From NCBI RefSeq assembly GCF_900108365.1, contig NZ_FNWQ01000003.1:620001-684000 (forward strand): DNA of 64,000 bases, read 5' to 3'. The DNA is from Chryseobacterium culicis. GTDB taxonomy: Bacteria > Bacteroidota > Bacteroidia > Flavobacteriales > Weeksellaceae. Positions 49,501-58,088 of the stretch are shown piece after piece; the stretch's first letter is position 1, and every line of letters starts with the position of its first letter. A program made the position numbers and the translations under genes. Under the pieces are notes generated by a model. It made no database searches, was not told the origin of the DNA, and saw only the letters and a list, made by a program, of their open reading frames with translations.

Positions 49501-51378
49501 GCCCAGCTGTTCTGGTTTTTCCTCGAAAATGAAAGAAAAGCATATTACACCCAACAGTTTGAAGCGGCAGCCATTATTGCCCGTTCTTTCACGGTAAAAC
49601 AGGAATTTGAATACCTGAGCAAACAACTTTCGGAAGAAATGAAATCATTTGCATCAGCCCATGGGATCTTTAAAGAAACGGATTGTATCAATGCAGCCAT
49701 CTACCTGAAAAAGGAGGATAAAGAAAACTTCCTGATCTCGGAAAAAGCCGCCGCTCTGTACGAACTTTTCATGAAAGCACTCAAAGAAAAAGGCAAAGAT
49801 CTGGAGTTTATTGCGCAGTTACAGGCTATGTATCAATATCCTTCAGCGTGTTATTATATTGCTGAAAGCGCATTACAGGCACTGGATCCTGAAGCTGATG
49901 AAAATATCGTACAGGAAGCAGCAGGATTTTTGATCACCCAGAAGTTTGATCCGAAAAATATCAGGCACATTGCTTATGAAGTAACGCTGAAAGAGCTGAA
50001 GTCTCTGGAAAAAGATACAGAATATCATCTTAATTACTTTGAATTTGTATCCCGTCTGAAACATTTTAATACAGTTACCGTTCCGAAATACAAACGCTTG
50101 CAGGAACTGAAATACAGTTGGGTAGATGAAAAGAAAAAAGCATTAAAACTGGATACCTTCAAACCTCAGATACTCAGCTCTTTTGTACGAAATAAACTGA
50201 TTAATGATGTTTATTTCCCTCTCATCGGGGCAAACCTTGCCAAGCAGTTGGGAACGGCGGGAGCTGACAAAAGAACAGACAGGATGGGTATGCTTCTTCT
50301 CGTTTCTCCTCCCGGATATGGAAAAACGACCCTGATGGAGTATATGGCTGAAAGGATGGGATTGGTATTTATGAAGATCAATGGGCCTTCTTTAGGGTAT
50401 GATATTGTATCAACAGATCCTTCCGAAGCCAAAAATGCAGGAGCAAGACAGGAACTTGAAAAACTGAATCTCGCCCTGGAAATGGGAGATAATGTCATGC
50501 TTTACCTTGATGATATCCAGCACTGTAATCCAGAGTTTTTACAGAAATTCATTTCCCTGGCAGACGGTCAGAGGAAAATTGAAGGAATCTACAATGGAGA
50601 AAGTAAAACCTATGACCTCAGATCCAAAAGATTCTGCCTGGTCATGGCAGGAAACCCCTATACGGAAAGTGGAGAGAAGTTTAAAATTCCGGATATGCTG
50701 GCCAACCGTTCAGATACATACAATCTGGGAGAAATATCCGGATCGAAAACAGACCTTTTTGACCTGAGTCTTATTGAAAATGCTTTAATGTCTAATGAAT
50801 ATCTGACCAGATTAACAAATCCGGGAATGGAAAACCTGTATGAACTTTATGATTGTGTACTAACAGATAATCCTGCCGACAACCTGAAAGGAAATTTCAG
50901 CTCCAGTGAAATATCAGATTTCAGATCAGTACTGAAAAATACCATCACAGTGAGAAATATGGTGTTGAAGGTGAACAAAGAATATATCGCGTCCGCAGCC
51001 ATGTCAGACGATTACAGAAATGAACCGCCATTCAAGCTGCAGGGATCTTACCGTAACATGAATAAACTGATTGCCCGGATACAGCCGATTCTGAAAGACA
51101 GTGAGGTTACTCAGATTGTTCTGGATCACTATCAGAATGAATCTCAGACACTGACAACGGGAGCAGAAGCCAATATGCTGAAACTGAAAGAACTGATAGG
51201 TATTCTATCAGAAGAAGAAACAGAACGATGGAATGATATCAAGAAAACCTTTATTAAAAATAAAACCTTAAAAGGACTGGGTGAAAATGATAGAATGTCA
51301 CAGATTGTAGCACTTCTGGCACAATTTGGAGATGGGTTGGAAGGCATCAGGGAAGTCCTTAAAAAAGCAGAACAATAA
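46576..51378 (+). CDS. Giant DUF3686/'DNA repair ATPase'-type AAA+ protein
   Basis: A 1600-residue protein. The N-terminal about 450 residues are beta-rich (DUF3686, long annotated 'ATPase involved in DNA repair'), followed by a coiled-coil-rich region (about 480-830), a helical part and a C-terminal AAA+ module: Walker A SPPGYGKTTLMEYM near residue 1243, Walker B VMLYLDDIQHCNPEFL near 1307 and FCLVMAGNPYTESG (sensor 1). The DNA-repair label is unproven. Its constant company of PspA, flotillin and YbjN-like genes suggests a Vps4-like ATPase for membrane remodelling; this is inference. Confidence 0.85.
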   Translation: MSEQLNTGTYEIIQNRLNEQKNDLVQRLQQLNESRKNIFGGVDFSLVANERISTDHSCIAKDIYSLGDLLIFGSNAHLGLQTEIHISDVFSIYKINNNRFEPQDHTLINDEVFIDEFKNLYKYYRNTFFARFTFTENYLYMVFQLSESTTDIKAFKWLIKEGKLIYVDSRSASETSYPQQHGFVWTKATRDMQRSGKHPHISLADKVFVESIGGDITIKVEDNTDTGKGIYSEDVIHKDQNLDDAEIHFCDLDNLVLFKIKPYQETERYFIYNHKEKTVSRADALKYSGLLLPENQGVLFSNGYALQTGGLKVISQDQNRLYYLKTVIEPNGENFLYVFYDDKTNNYQLISYNIITQTIETPIRCSGFTFLNDGKLIYLRESVETTKNHLAQIWQTPFSKELLPNTEKADSLIYKIGNKDIVRVMAESQELITLLNKKDSYSGLYNDIVKLSTFILDTYYFLGEDEVQKLDVPLKEIRAIAHSAINEYEKVVEQRKNTEEALEKIKQACEKILDDTKRLHYSQLTEYIDALSQIRTLRGEVTGARELKYADTALLDILEKSLAERYTELSNACVEFLLQEGALLPYEERAQQISADIIELQKAIDAKIIEENINTLSGQLELLVDIVNNLKIEDTSQSTQIIENISVIFAKLNQERLELSKRKREISGKELASDFQAQITLFDQSVINFLELSQTPEKCDEYLTKLSIQLEEMETKFIDFDEFTEQIGSKREEVYGHFQNKRVQLTETRNKRTQNLFESAKRILKSVQTKAESFDSENEINGYFAADLMVEKVRDLSRKLAEWEDSAKSEEIQTLLKTQQQEAVRKLKDKKEIYAEGQNIIALGDYKFAVNQQKLDLTLVLRNAKYYYHLTGTSFYEPLHYTADEFRDVWNQEFISENNNVKRFEYLAWNVFSSHKEIMSETENGKAVQDFTSEHFGEGLVKGIHDKDAEKIILKLQQIHNELGLMRFTAKERTLAQLFWFFLENERKAYYTQQFEAAAIIARSFTVKQEFEYLSKQLSEEMKSFASAHGIFKETDCINAAIYLKKEDKENFLISEKAAALYELFMKALKEKGKDLEFIAQLQAMYQYPSACYYIAESALQALDPEADENIVQEAAGFLITQKFDPKNIRHIAYEVTLKELKSLEKDTEYHLNYFEFVSRLKHFNTVTVPKYKRLQELKYSWVDEKKKALKLDTFKPQILSSFVRNKLINDVYFPLIGANLAKQLGTAGADKRTDRMGMLLLVSPPGYGKTTLMEYMAERMGLVFMKINGPSLGYDIVSTDPSEAKNAGARQELEKLNLALEMGDNVMLYLDDIQHCNPEFLQKFISLADGQRKIEGIYNGESKTYDLRSKRFCLVMAGNPYTESGEKFKIPDMLANRSDTYNLGEISGSKTDLFDLSLIENALMSNEYLTRLTNPGMENLYELYDCVLTDNPADNLKGNFSSSEISDFRSVLKNTITVRNMVLKVNKEYIASAAMSDDYRNEPPFKLQGSYRNMNKLIARIQPILKDSEVTQIVLDHYQNESQTLTTGAEANMLKLKELIGILSEEETERWNDIKKTFIKNKTLKGLGENDRMSQIVALLAQFGDGLEGIREVLKKAEQ

Positions 51379-51401
51379 CCATGAGATTTTAAATTCCTGC
51401 G

Positions 51402-51436
51402 CAGGCTGTTTTCATTGAAAACAGCCTGTTTTTTAT
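51402..51436 (+). terminator. Terminator of the PspA/flotillin/ATPase cluster
   Basis: CAGGCTGTTTTC pairs with GAAAACAGCCTG around ATT, followed by TTTTTT. Confidence 0.9.
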
Positions 51437-51567
51437 GGATACTCCTCCTAAAAAGGGTATTGATTATAATGAATGTATGATCTTCCGGCAAGTAAAATGT
51501 CATGCAATACAATCTGTACCCATAATATTGTATAGTTCTGTATCTGTATCCAAAAGTAAATACTCCA

Positions 51568-51575
51568 TAATTTTG
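51568..51575 (+). promoter_or_regulatory. -7 promoter element
   Basis: TAATTTTG matches TAnnTTTG, 20 bases before the next ATG. Confidence 0.5.
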
Positions 51576-51595
51576 TTTAGCTAAAGAAGAAAAAT

Positions 51596-51964
51596 ATGGA
51601 AACAATCATTCAACATCAGAAACAGTTTCAATATGCAGAAGCTTATGTATCAGACATGTGGATGCTGAAAAACATTTTTCTGGAAACTCAGAATCTGAAA
51701 TTGGCAGACCAAAGTTTCGGACTTCCTTTTCTTTTGGCTAAAAACGGGAAGGAAGTGGTTGCTTTTGCCAGTCTGATCCTGAACGAAACAGATCAGATCT
51801 CTTTCAGAATCTATACTAAAGATAGGATGCCAGACGAGGAAAAGAGAAATTTCTTTTCCCGGGCTGAAAGATATTTTAACAATAATAAAACCCCTAATTT
51901 CAAAGATCCGGAACAGTTAAAAAGCAGTATCAGCAGTATGATCAGCTGGCTGAATCCTGAATAA
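51596..51964 (+). CDS. Hypothetical protein
   Basis: A 122-residue soluble protein (METIIQHQKQFQYAEAYVSD, SFGLPFLLAKNGKEVVAFASLIL, FFSRAERYFNNNKTPNFKD). I do not recognise the family. It has its own -7 box and lies 42 bases upstream of the MocR-type gene on the same strand. Confidence 0.6.
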   Translation: METIIQHQKQFQYAEAYVSDMWMLKNIFLETQNLKLADQSFGLPFLLAKNGKEVVAFASLILNETDQISFRIYTKDRMPDEEKRNFFSRAERYFNNNKTPNFKDPEQLKSSISSMISWLNPE

Positions 51965-52006
51965 AAATGTGATAAAATTGTACATTTACATAAACCCCCG
52001 GATTCT

Positions 52007-53422
52007 ATGTCTAAAGATGTTCTGTATCTAAAAATAGCCAATTCTGTCACCGAGCAGATTAAAAGCGAAACCCTTCAGTTTGGTGACAGGCTGCCATCAC
52101 TGAGAAGTGCCCAGAAATTATATAATGTAAGCCTGAACACCATAAAACAGGCGTACATGGAACTGGAAAGCCGCTCTCTGGTAGAATCTCGACCGAAATA
52201 TGGGTACTATGTAAGCCAGACTTCCCAAAGAAAGCTGGCGCTGCCTTCTGTGGCCCAGATGAAAGTTTCGGAAAGAAAAAATACACCACAGGACCTTATT
52301 GATAAAGTATTTGGGGTGATTGGAGGAACAGATATTACCCAGTTTGGATTGGGAATTCCGGGCAAAAGCCTTCTTCCGGTGTCCAAGATGAAGAAATGTA
52401 TGATTGATGTCATCAAAAGAAAAAGTGACAGCGGAACCAATTATGAACCCGTACAGGGAAGCGAAGTGCTTCGCCGGGAAATCGCAAAATGGTCAATGGT
52501 GATGGAAGGCAAAATAACAGAAGATGATCTCGTGATCACTTCCGGTGCAATGAATGCTGTTTATAACTGCCTAATGGCAGTGACACAGCCGGGAGATTCG
52601 GTGGCGGTAGAAAGCCCGGTTTATTTTGGAATTCTTCAGGCCATTCAGTTATTAGGGCTGAAGGCTGTAGAAATTCCTACCCATCCCATTACCGGAGTAG
52701 ACTTAGATGAGCTGAAAAAGGTGCTGCCGAAGCTTTCCGCATGCTGTTTTGTGGTGAATTATAATAATCCGCTGGGTTTTCAGATGCCAGATGAGAATAA
52801 AAAAGAACTGGTAAGAATGCTCACAGAACACAATGTTCCTTTAGTGGAAGATGATGTTTATGGAAACATTTATTTTGGAGCAGGAAGACCGAAGCCTTGT
52901 AAATTTTACGATGAAGCGGGAATTGTGATGTGGGTAGGCTCAGTTTCTAAAACATTGGCCCCGGGCTTCAGAGTGGGATGGGTAGCTCCCGGAAAATTTA
53001 AAGAAAAGATTATCCGCCAGAAATTAGTTCAGACAGTAAGCGGGCCATCTTTGTTTTCAGATGTGATTGCGGATTTTTTGGCACACGGACGGTATGATCA
53101 TCATCTGAGAATGTTCAGGAAAAAACTGTATGCCAATTACCTCCAGATTCAGAAATCGGTAGTTGAATACTTTCCCGATAATACAAAAATCTCCGAGCCT
53201 AAAGGAGGATTTATGCTCTGGCTGGAACTGGATAAAAGAATCTGTACAGAAGATCTTTATGATGCAGCCGTAAGCCAGAAAATAAACTTTGCTCCGGGAA
53301 GAATGTTTTCACAGTATAATCAGTATCAGAACTGTATGCGGCTGAACTATGCTTTGGAATGGACAGACCGGGTAGAAAGTGATCTGGAAAAGCTGGGAAA
53401 AATGATAAAAAACAGAATTTAA
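52007..53422 (+). CDS. MocR/PdxR family PLP-dependent transcriptional regulator
   Basis: A 471-residue fusion of a GntR winged helix (residues 5-72: QFGDRLPSLRSAQKLYNVSLNTIKQAYMELE) and a class I aminotransferase-like domain with LVITSGAMNAVYNCL, VEDDVYGNIYFGA and the PLP lysine in WVGSVSKTLAPGFRVGWV. Such proteins sense PLP or amino acids and control vitamin B6 or amino acid genes, and they may retain transamination activity. Targets are unknown; the GNAT gene follows after 11 bases. Confidence 0.9.
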   Translation: MSKDVLYLKIANSVTEQIKSETLQFGDRLPSLRSAQKLYNVSLNTIKQAYMELESRSLVESRPKYGYYVSQTSQRKLALPSVAQMKVSERKNTPQDLIDKVFGVIGGTDITQFGLGIPGKSLLPVSKMKKCMIDVIKRKSDSGTNYEPVQGSEVLRREIAKWSMVMEGKITEDDLVITSGAMNAVYNCLMAVTQPGDSVAVESPVYFGILQAIQLLGLKAVEIPTHPITGVDLDELKKVLPKLSACCFVVNYNNPLGFQMPDENKKELVRMLTEHNVPLVEDDVYGNIYFGAGRPKPCKFYDEAGIVMWVGSVSKTLAPGFRVGWVAPGKFKEKIIRQKLVQTVSGPSLFSDVIADFLAHGRYDHHLRMFRKKLYANYLQIQKSVVEYFPDNTKISEPKGGFMLWLELDKRICTEDLYDAAVSQKINFAPGRMFSQYNQYQNCMRLNYALEWTDRVESDLEKLGKMIKNRI

Positions 53423-53433
53423 TAAACCTTATA

Positions 53434-53922
53434 GTGATGAATGATATCAGGAATGAAGTAAAAATTGTTGCGTATGAGCCTCAGTATAAACAAGCCTTCA
53501 AAGCTTTGAATGAAGAATGGATCAAGACATTTTTTGTGATGGAAGCAGGAGATTATAAGCTGCTGGATCATCCGGAAGAGGAAATTTTAAATAAAGAGGG
53601 GCACATTGCTTTTGCTTTATTGGATGGAGAGGTTGTAGGAACCTGCGCATTAGTAAAAACAGAAGATAATCCACTTACTTTTGAGCTTTCAAAGATGGCG
53701 GTAAGTCCTAGAGCTCAAGGGAAAAAATTAGGGTATCTGCTGGGAAGTACCCTAGTGGAAAAAGCAAAAGAATTGAAAGCAGAAAAAGTCTTTTTAGTGA
53801 CCAATTCTATTTTGGTTCCTGCGATTAAGCTTTACGAAAAGCTGGGCTTTATTCATACTCCTGTAAACCATGCAGAGTACGACCGTGCAGACGTGCAAAT
53901 GGAGCTGATTTTCAACAGATAA
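53434..53922 (+). CDS. GNAT family N-acetyltransferase
   Basis: A 162-residue acetyltransferase. ELSKMAVSPRAQGKKLGYLLGSTLVEKAKELKAEKVFLVTNS is the acetyl-CoA-binding motif A/B region, and AIKLYEKLGFIHTP is the C-terminal motif. The substrate is unknown. It is likely co-transcribed with the MocR-type gene. Confidence 0.88.
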   Translation: MMNDIRNEVKIVAYEPQYKQAFKALNEEWIKTFFVMEAGDYKLLDHPEEEILNKEGHIAFALLDGEVVGTCALVKTEDNPLTFELSKMAVSPRAQGKKLGYLLGSTLVEKAKELKAEKVFLVTNSILVPAIKLYEKLGFIHTPVNHAEYDRADVQMELIFNR

Positions 53923-53929
53923 ACAAAAA

Positions 53930-53969
53930 AATATTAGAACTCGGATAGGTATATCCTTGTTCTAATATT
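53930..53969. terminator. Bidirectional terminator
   Basis: AATATTAGAAC pairs with GTTCTAATATT, with an inner GGATA/TATCC stem. It lies between convergent genes. Confidence 0.85.
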
Positions 53970-53997
53970 ACAAATTAAATCTAATTGCTTTACTGTT

Positions 53998-55851
53998 TTA
54001 TTTCTTGATAAATGTCTTGGTCACCGACTTTTTACTTCCATTGATTTTAATGAAATACAGTCCGGCCGGAAGATTTCCAATATTTATTTTTTCATCGTAA
54101 AAACCTCTTGAAGACTGAAAGTGTGATGTGGAAACAAGAGCTCCTTTATTGTCGATAATTTCTGCTTTAATTTCCTTGTCCTCAGATTGATACTGGATGC
54201 CAATGAATGTTGAAACAGGATTAGGATAGATTTTGAAATCTTCAACAATTGCTTTCGTTTCTTTTGCTGTCAATATTTCTTTGGAACATACCGGAATTCT
54301 GTTGACCCCGTCAATTCCCCATGAAGACTGCACCGGAATACAAAGCCAGTTCAATACCGTAGGGAAGTGGTCTGTTTCTCTTGTTGTTGAGGTATAATCA
54401 TACACTTTAAAATTATTCACTGTACCAGCATTATAAGTAGGAGAACCTGTTACCGTCATGTTATTGGCATTTGGGCTGGAATCTGTCAATGTATTTCCAG
54501 AAGTTCCATTACATTTCCAATTCGCTACCAGCTGAGCATAATAAGGATGCGAAGGGGTTATATCCTGGTTAGCCCAATTCACAATCACATCGTTGGGAAG
54601 GGCAGATTTCCAGATTCTCACATCTTTATATGAAGCTGCCAGATTAATTCCGTAAGCATTTGTTCCATCCTGGTTTAAGGTTAACGGAAGTCCGGAATCA
54701 ATATTTCCGATGGTATTCATTTTAGCAAACGTTACCGGCACACCATCCTCATATAAGGTTACAAGACCATCTCTGTCAAAGCTTGCGGCAATATGTTTCC
54801 ACTTATTGGTTTCCATTTTTCCGCCAACAAGATCAATTCTGTTCGTTCCGTCCCCGATATTCATCTTAAAAGTCTGTCCGGAATAGCCTGAGAAAACAAA
54901 TCCTTTATTTTTTCCGTTTGCCCAGTTTTTATTACTGATCATCACCGGATCACTGGAATAGGCTGCATTAGGTTTTACCCAAAATTCAATCGTAAAATCC
55001 TGATTGGCTCCAAAATTAAAAGGAGTCTGACTGGCTGGTTTTGCATAAGTTCCTGCAGGAAAATTCAATTGATTAAAGGTGGTATTGGATTCCAAAACAG
55101 TTTTGCTGATCTGCTGCGGAGTAAATCCGGGATTAGAATACACCGTAAAAATGTTTCTTTCCGTAAGATTTCCGCCTCCGTGAGAACTTTCAATGGCTCC
55201 GTGATCGGTGGTTAATACAACCAACCAGTCTTCGTTGCTGTAAGAAGGCCTGTTTTTCATAGCTGCGACAATCTCTCCAATATAAGTGTCTGTAGTTTTA
55301 ATAGAATTGACATATTGAGAAACAGTGGATGAGAATCCATAAGAATGTCCTGCATGGTCTACATCATCAAAATCTACAAAGAGAATATCAGGATTGTCAT
55401 TCTGTAAGGCGTTTACTGCAGCATTTTTCACGGCAAGATCTGTTGACAGGTTGGTTTTTACATCTGCTGTTTTAATAATTTTATCATTGATGGGAGACCA
55501 GTGAGCCAGAGAAATAGTTCTTAAAGCCGGATTATAAGTCTCTGCTCTTGTTAAAAAATCCGGATAATTAACATAGTTCGGGCTGGTAAAATTATTGTCC
55601 TGAACATTGTGTTTGGTATGCCATACACCCGTCAGCATGGTACTCCATCCATTTCCGCTCCAGGTAGTGGCAGCGCAAAGCCCGTCGATGGAATAAATAG
55701 ACTGAGTGATAAGGTTTTGAATGTTGGGAGTAGGTGTAGACATCATGACATCTGCACGGCATCCGTCAATACCGATAAAAAGTACTTTTTTGGTCTGAGC
55801 TCCAAGGAAACAGCTCATTACAACAGCCATTGGGAATAGTTTTGTTTTCAT
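53998..55851 (-). CDS. T9SS-secreted phosphodiesterase/nucleotide pyrophosphatase with LamG domain
   Basis: A 617-residue exported protein. A signal peptide (MKTKLFPMAVVMSCFLGAQ) precedes a type I phosphodiesterase/alkaline phosphatase-superfamily domain (about 20-245): GIDGCRADVMM, nucleophile Thr in TTWSGNGWSTMLTG, DFDDVDHAGHSYG and TTDHGAIESSHGG supply the two-metal site. A LamG/concanavalin-like domain (about 270-470) follows, then a type A T9SS sorting domain (KIYPNPVSTFIGIQY ... PAGLYFIKINGSKKSVTKTFIKK). It should be surface-attached or released and cleave phosphodiesters or phosphonate esters. It is co-directional with the phosphonate-type genes upstream. Confidence 0.88.
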   Translation of the reverse strand: MKTKLFPMAVVMSCFLGAQTKKVLFIGIDGCRADVMMSTPTPNIQNLITQSIYSIDGLCAATTWSGNGWSTMLTGVWHTKHNVQDNNFTSPNYVNYPDFLTRAETYNPALRTISLAHWSPINDKIIKTADVKTNLSTDLAVKNAAVNALQNDNPDILFVDFDDVDHAGHSYGFSSTVSQYVNSIKTTDTYIGEIVAAMKNRPSYSNEDWLVVLTTDHGAIESSHGGGNLTERNIFTVYSNPGFTPQQISKTVLESNTTFNQLNFPAGTYAKPASQTPFNFGANQDFTIEFWVKPNAAYSSDPVMISNKNWANGKNKGFVFSGYSGQTFKMNIGDGTNRIDLVGGKMETNKWKHIAASFDRDGLVTLYEDGVPVTFAKMNTIGNIDSGLPLTLNQDGTNAYGINLAASYKDVRIWKSALPNDVIVNWANQDITPSHPYYAQLVANWKCNGTSGNTLTDSSPNANNMTVTGSPTYNAGTVNNFKVYDYTSTTRETDHFPTVLNWLCIPVQSSWGIDGVNRIPVCSKEILTAKETKAIVEDFKIYPNPVSTFIGIQYQSEDKEIKAEIIDNKGALVSTSHFQSSRGFYDEKINIGNLPAGLYFIKINGSKKSVTKTFIKK

Positions 55852-56246
55852 TGGGAAATAGGTTTTTGAGCGTTGTGAAAGTTTACAAATAGTAATTAAT
55901 TTTTAACTATTGTAAAATTAGTTTACTATTTGTAAATATTTATGAATTGAAAGTTAATTAATTGATAATTAATAAGTTCAGAGGGAAAACTTAGAAAGAA
56001 ACCACAAAAGCCACAAGAGATATTGACTTTGTTTATTTTAAATTTCAGGCTTTGCGAATAGAGGATCAAAAAAGATTGCCGGAAATGTCGGTTATAATAA
56101 ATACTTGATGATCCGTACTACATTCTCCTCCTCCGGAGGGGTGTCAAATTGAAAATTTGACGGGGTGGTAAAAACACAAACATTTCCAATAGAAAAACCA
56201 TGAAAACATTTGTGTCAGGAAGTATTAAAAAATAAGCTGAAAAAAT
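55852..56246. other. 395-base intergenic region
   Basis: No convincing gene; a short plus-strand frame at 56210-56428 is antisense to the HAD gene and is not called. It holds a repeat-like element with inverted repeat at 56124-56170, listed separately. Confidence 0.5.
56124..56170. repeat. REP-like interspersed element
   Basis: CTCCTCCTCCGGAGGGG, then GTCAAATTGAAAATTTGAC (8-bp arms, loop GAA), then GGGGTGGT. I recall similar 'gaggagggg...gacggggtggt' elements in intergenic DNA of Chryseobacterium-type genomes; only one is in this window. Confidence 0.5.
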
Positions 56247-56915
56247 TTACAGAATATCTTCTGCCTCAGAAATTGTATTCAATATATAATCAGGAGACGC
56301 TTTTTCTAGTTCGGCTTTACTCTGGGCTCCGGAAAGAACAGCTACCGTTAGCCCGCAGCCTGCATTTTTGCCCTCTTCAATATCAATCACAGAATCACCT
56401 GCTTTTAATACTTTATCAGCATCACTAATATTGAATTTCTTCATCGCAAGATGAATCATTTCAGGGCTTGGGCGGCTTTCTGAAACATCATCTGCCGTTA
56501 TTAAAGCATCAAAGTGAATAGTTTCCTTCCAGTTCAGTTTATTTAAAAGCTGATGGGCAATTTCTGAAGTATACCCTGTGTTCAAAACAATTTTCTTGTT
56601 TTGAGACTTCATATTCAGCAGGAAATTTTCAGTCCCGTTGATGGGCTTTACCTCAAGGTTTTTATAGGATTTCTTGAGCTGGTCAGAGAAATTCTCAAAA
56701 ATAGCATGAGCATCCTCTTCATTTCCATTCAATTCCTTTAAAAGGCTTGTGATGGCTTCCAGCTTTTCCATTCCGGCACAGCGGGATAATACTTTTTCGA
56801 GGCTTACCACATAGCCGTAATCATTCACAGCGGTAGTAAGCGTTTTGTACACTACATTATCTTCATCAATTGTTGTTCCGGCCATATCCAGAACGAGTAA
56901 TTCTATATTTTTCAT
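56247..56915 (-). CDS. Phosphonatase-like (PhnX-type) HAD hydrolase
   Basis: A 222-residue HAD enzyme: motif I LVLDMAGTTIDEDN (nucleophile Asp, with the M-A-G-T of phosphonoacetaldehyde-hydrolase-like proteins), motif II VLNTGYTSEIA, the lid region, and motif III/IV VLKAGDSVIDIEEGKNAGC. It matches the TIGR03351 type, predicted to cleave a C-P bond or dephosphorylate a product of aminophosphonate breakdown. ATG 56915 is chosen; an upstream extension overlaps the oxidoreductase gene. That gene's stop lies seven bases away. Confidence 0.82.
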   Translation of the reverse strand: MKNIELLVLDMAGTTIDEDNVVYKTLTTAVNDYGYVVSLEKVLSRCAGMEKLEAITSLLKELNGNEEDAHAIFENFSDQLKKSYKNLEVKPINGTENFLLNMKSQNKKIVLNTGYTSEIAHQLLNKLNWKETIHFDALITADDVSESRPSPEMIHLAMKKFNISDADKVLKAGDSVIDIEEGKNAGCGLTVAVLSGAQSKAELEKASPDYILNTISEAEDIL

Positions 56916-56922
56916 TTGAATG

Positions 56923-58077
56923 TTATGCGTAAATTTTTTCGATATTAAACTTAGAGAATCCACCGCTTCCTGTCATTCCTTTTCCTCCGATACCCGTTAC
57001 AATATGAATATTGGCAGATGGGCTGTGCTCAAAAATATCTTTCGTTTTGCACTGGGAATAGACTCCGAACCACCTTCTCTGAATTTCATATGTGGGTAAA
57101 TCAATGATTTTCTTAGCCTCATGAATCATGAATTCATCAATCTCCATATTAAGATCATATCCCAGATCATCTGCATTTTTAGCATCTGCATATTCATGAG
57201 AATCTCCGATGATGACCGAACCGTCCAGCGCCTGCTTGAATAAAATATGAACTCCATACTTCTTTTCAAACGAATTCGGATCCTCTAAAGCCTTGATTTT
57301 CTGAAAAGAAGGACACTCTCTGAATGATTCATATCTTCTCACGGAAAGCCCCGTAAGAATATTTCCCTGAAGCGAATAAATACCCTGTGGTTTGGTTTGA
57401 AGCATCTGAAGTTTACTTACTTCCAGATCGCTGTCATTGAATACTTTAGGATATAAAGTTTTAAACTCGTGTCCACCGCAGATGATGATTTTAGAAGCAT
57501 TAAATTCCGTTCCGTCTGCACTCACCGCTATACATTTCTGATCATTTTCACGGGTTTCAAGAACCGTTGTATTATAGAATATCTGTAGGCCCAGTTTTTC
57601 CTGAAGCAGCTTGTGAAGCTTTACAATCATATCTGCAGAATCTACCGAAAGCTCCTGCGGGAAAAATAAGCCACCTTTGCAATAGTCGGAACGGAGTCCG
57701 TCAAATTTTTTAATGCAGTCGTTTTTGGATAGTAAAACAGATTTATAATCATTATTTCTGTTGATTTCATAGAGCTCTTCAATCAGCTGAAGCTCTTCAT
57801 CATTGGAAGCAATGTATACAGAGCCGTTTTGTCTGATGGTAAGATCTGCCTGCTTGTGAAGCTCATGATAGATGGCAAGACTTTCTCTTCCGAAATTCTG
57901 CCATTTCAGATCCATTCCGGAGGGCACTACCTGTCCGAAGTTTCTTACAGTGGCCCCCTGAGGAACAGAATTTCTTTCCAGTAAGGCTACTTTAAGATTT
58001 TTCTTCAGCGCATGATAAGCATGCAATGTTCCTAAAATTCCGCCTCCTACAACGAGTAAATCAAATTTTGTTGTCAT
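56923..58077 (-). CDS. TIGR03364 family FAD-dependent oxidoreductase (aminophosphonate-type)
   Basis: A 384-residue DAO-fold flavoenzyme. FDLLVVGGGILGTLHAYHALKKNLKVALLE is the FAD-binding start; NFGQVVPSGMDLKWQNFGRESL and GIGGKGMTGSGGFS are characteristic of TIGR03364, the group proposed to oxidise aminophosphonates (HpnW). It would deaminate or oxidise an aminophosphonate to an aldehyde-type product for the adjacent HAD enzyme. The substrate is inferred from family and pairing. Confidence 0.85.
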   Translation of the reverse strand: MTTKFDLLVVGGGILGTLHAYHALKKNLKVALLERNSVPQGATVRNFGQVVPSGMDLKWQNFGRESLAIYHELHKQADLTIRQNGSVYIASNDEELQLIEELYEINRNNDYKSVLLSKNDCIKKFDGLRSDYCKGGLFFPQELSVDSADMIVKLHKLLQEKLGLQIFYNTTVLETRENDQKCIAVSADGTEFNASKIIICGGHEFKTLYPKVFNDSDLEVSKLQMLQTKPQGIYSLQGNILTGLSVRRYESFRECPSFQKIKALEDPNSFEKKYGVHILFKQALDGSVIIGDSHEYADAKNADDLGYDLNMEIDEFMIHEAKKIIDLPTYEIQRRWFGVYSQCKTKDIFEHSPSANIHIVTGIGGKGMTGSGGFSKFNIEKIYA

Positions 58078-58088
58078 TGTACTATAAT

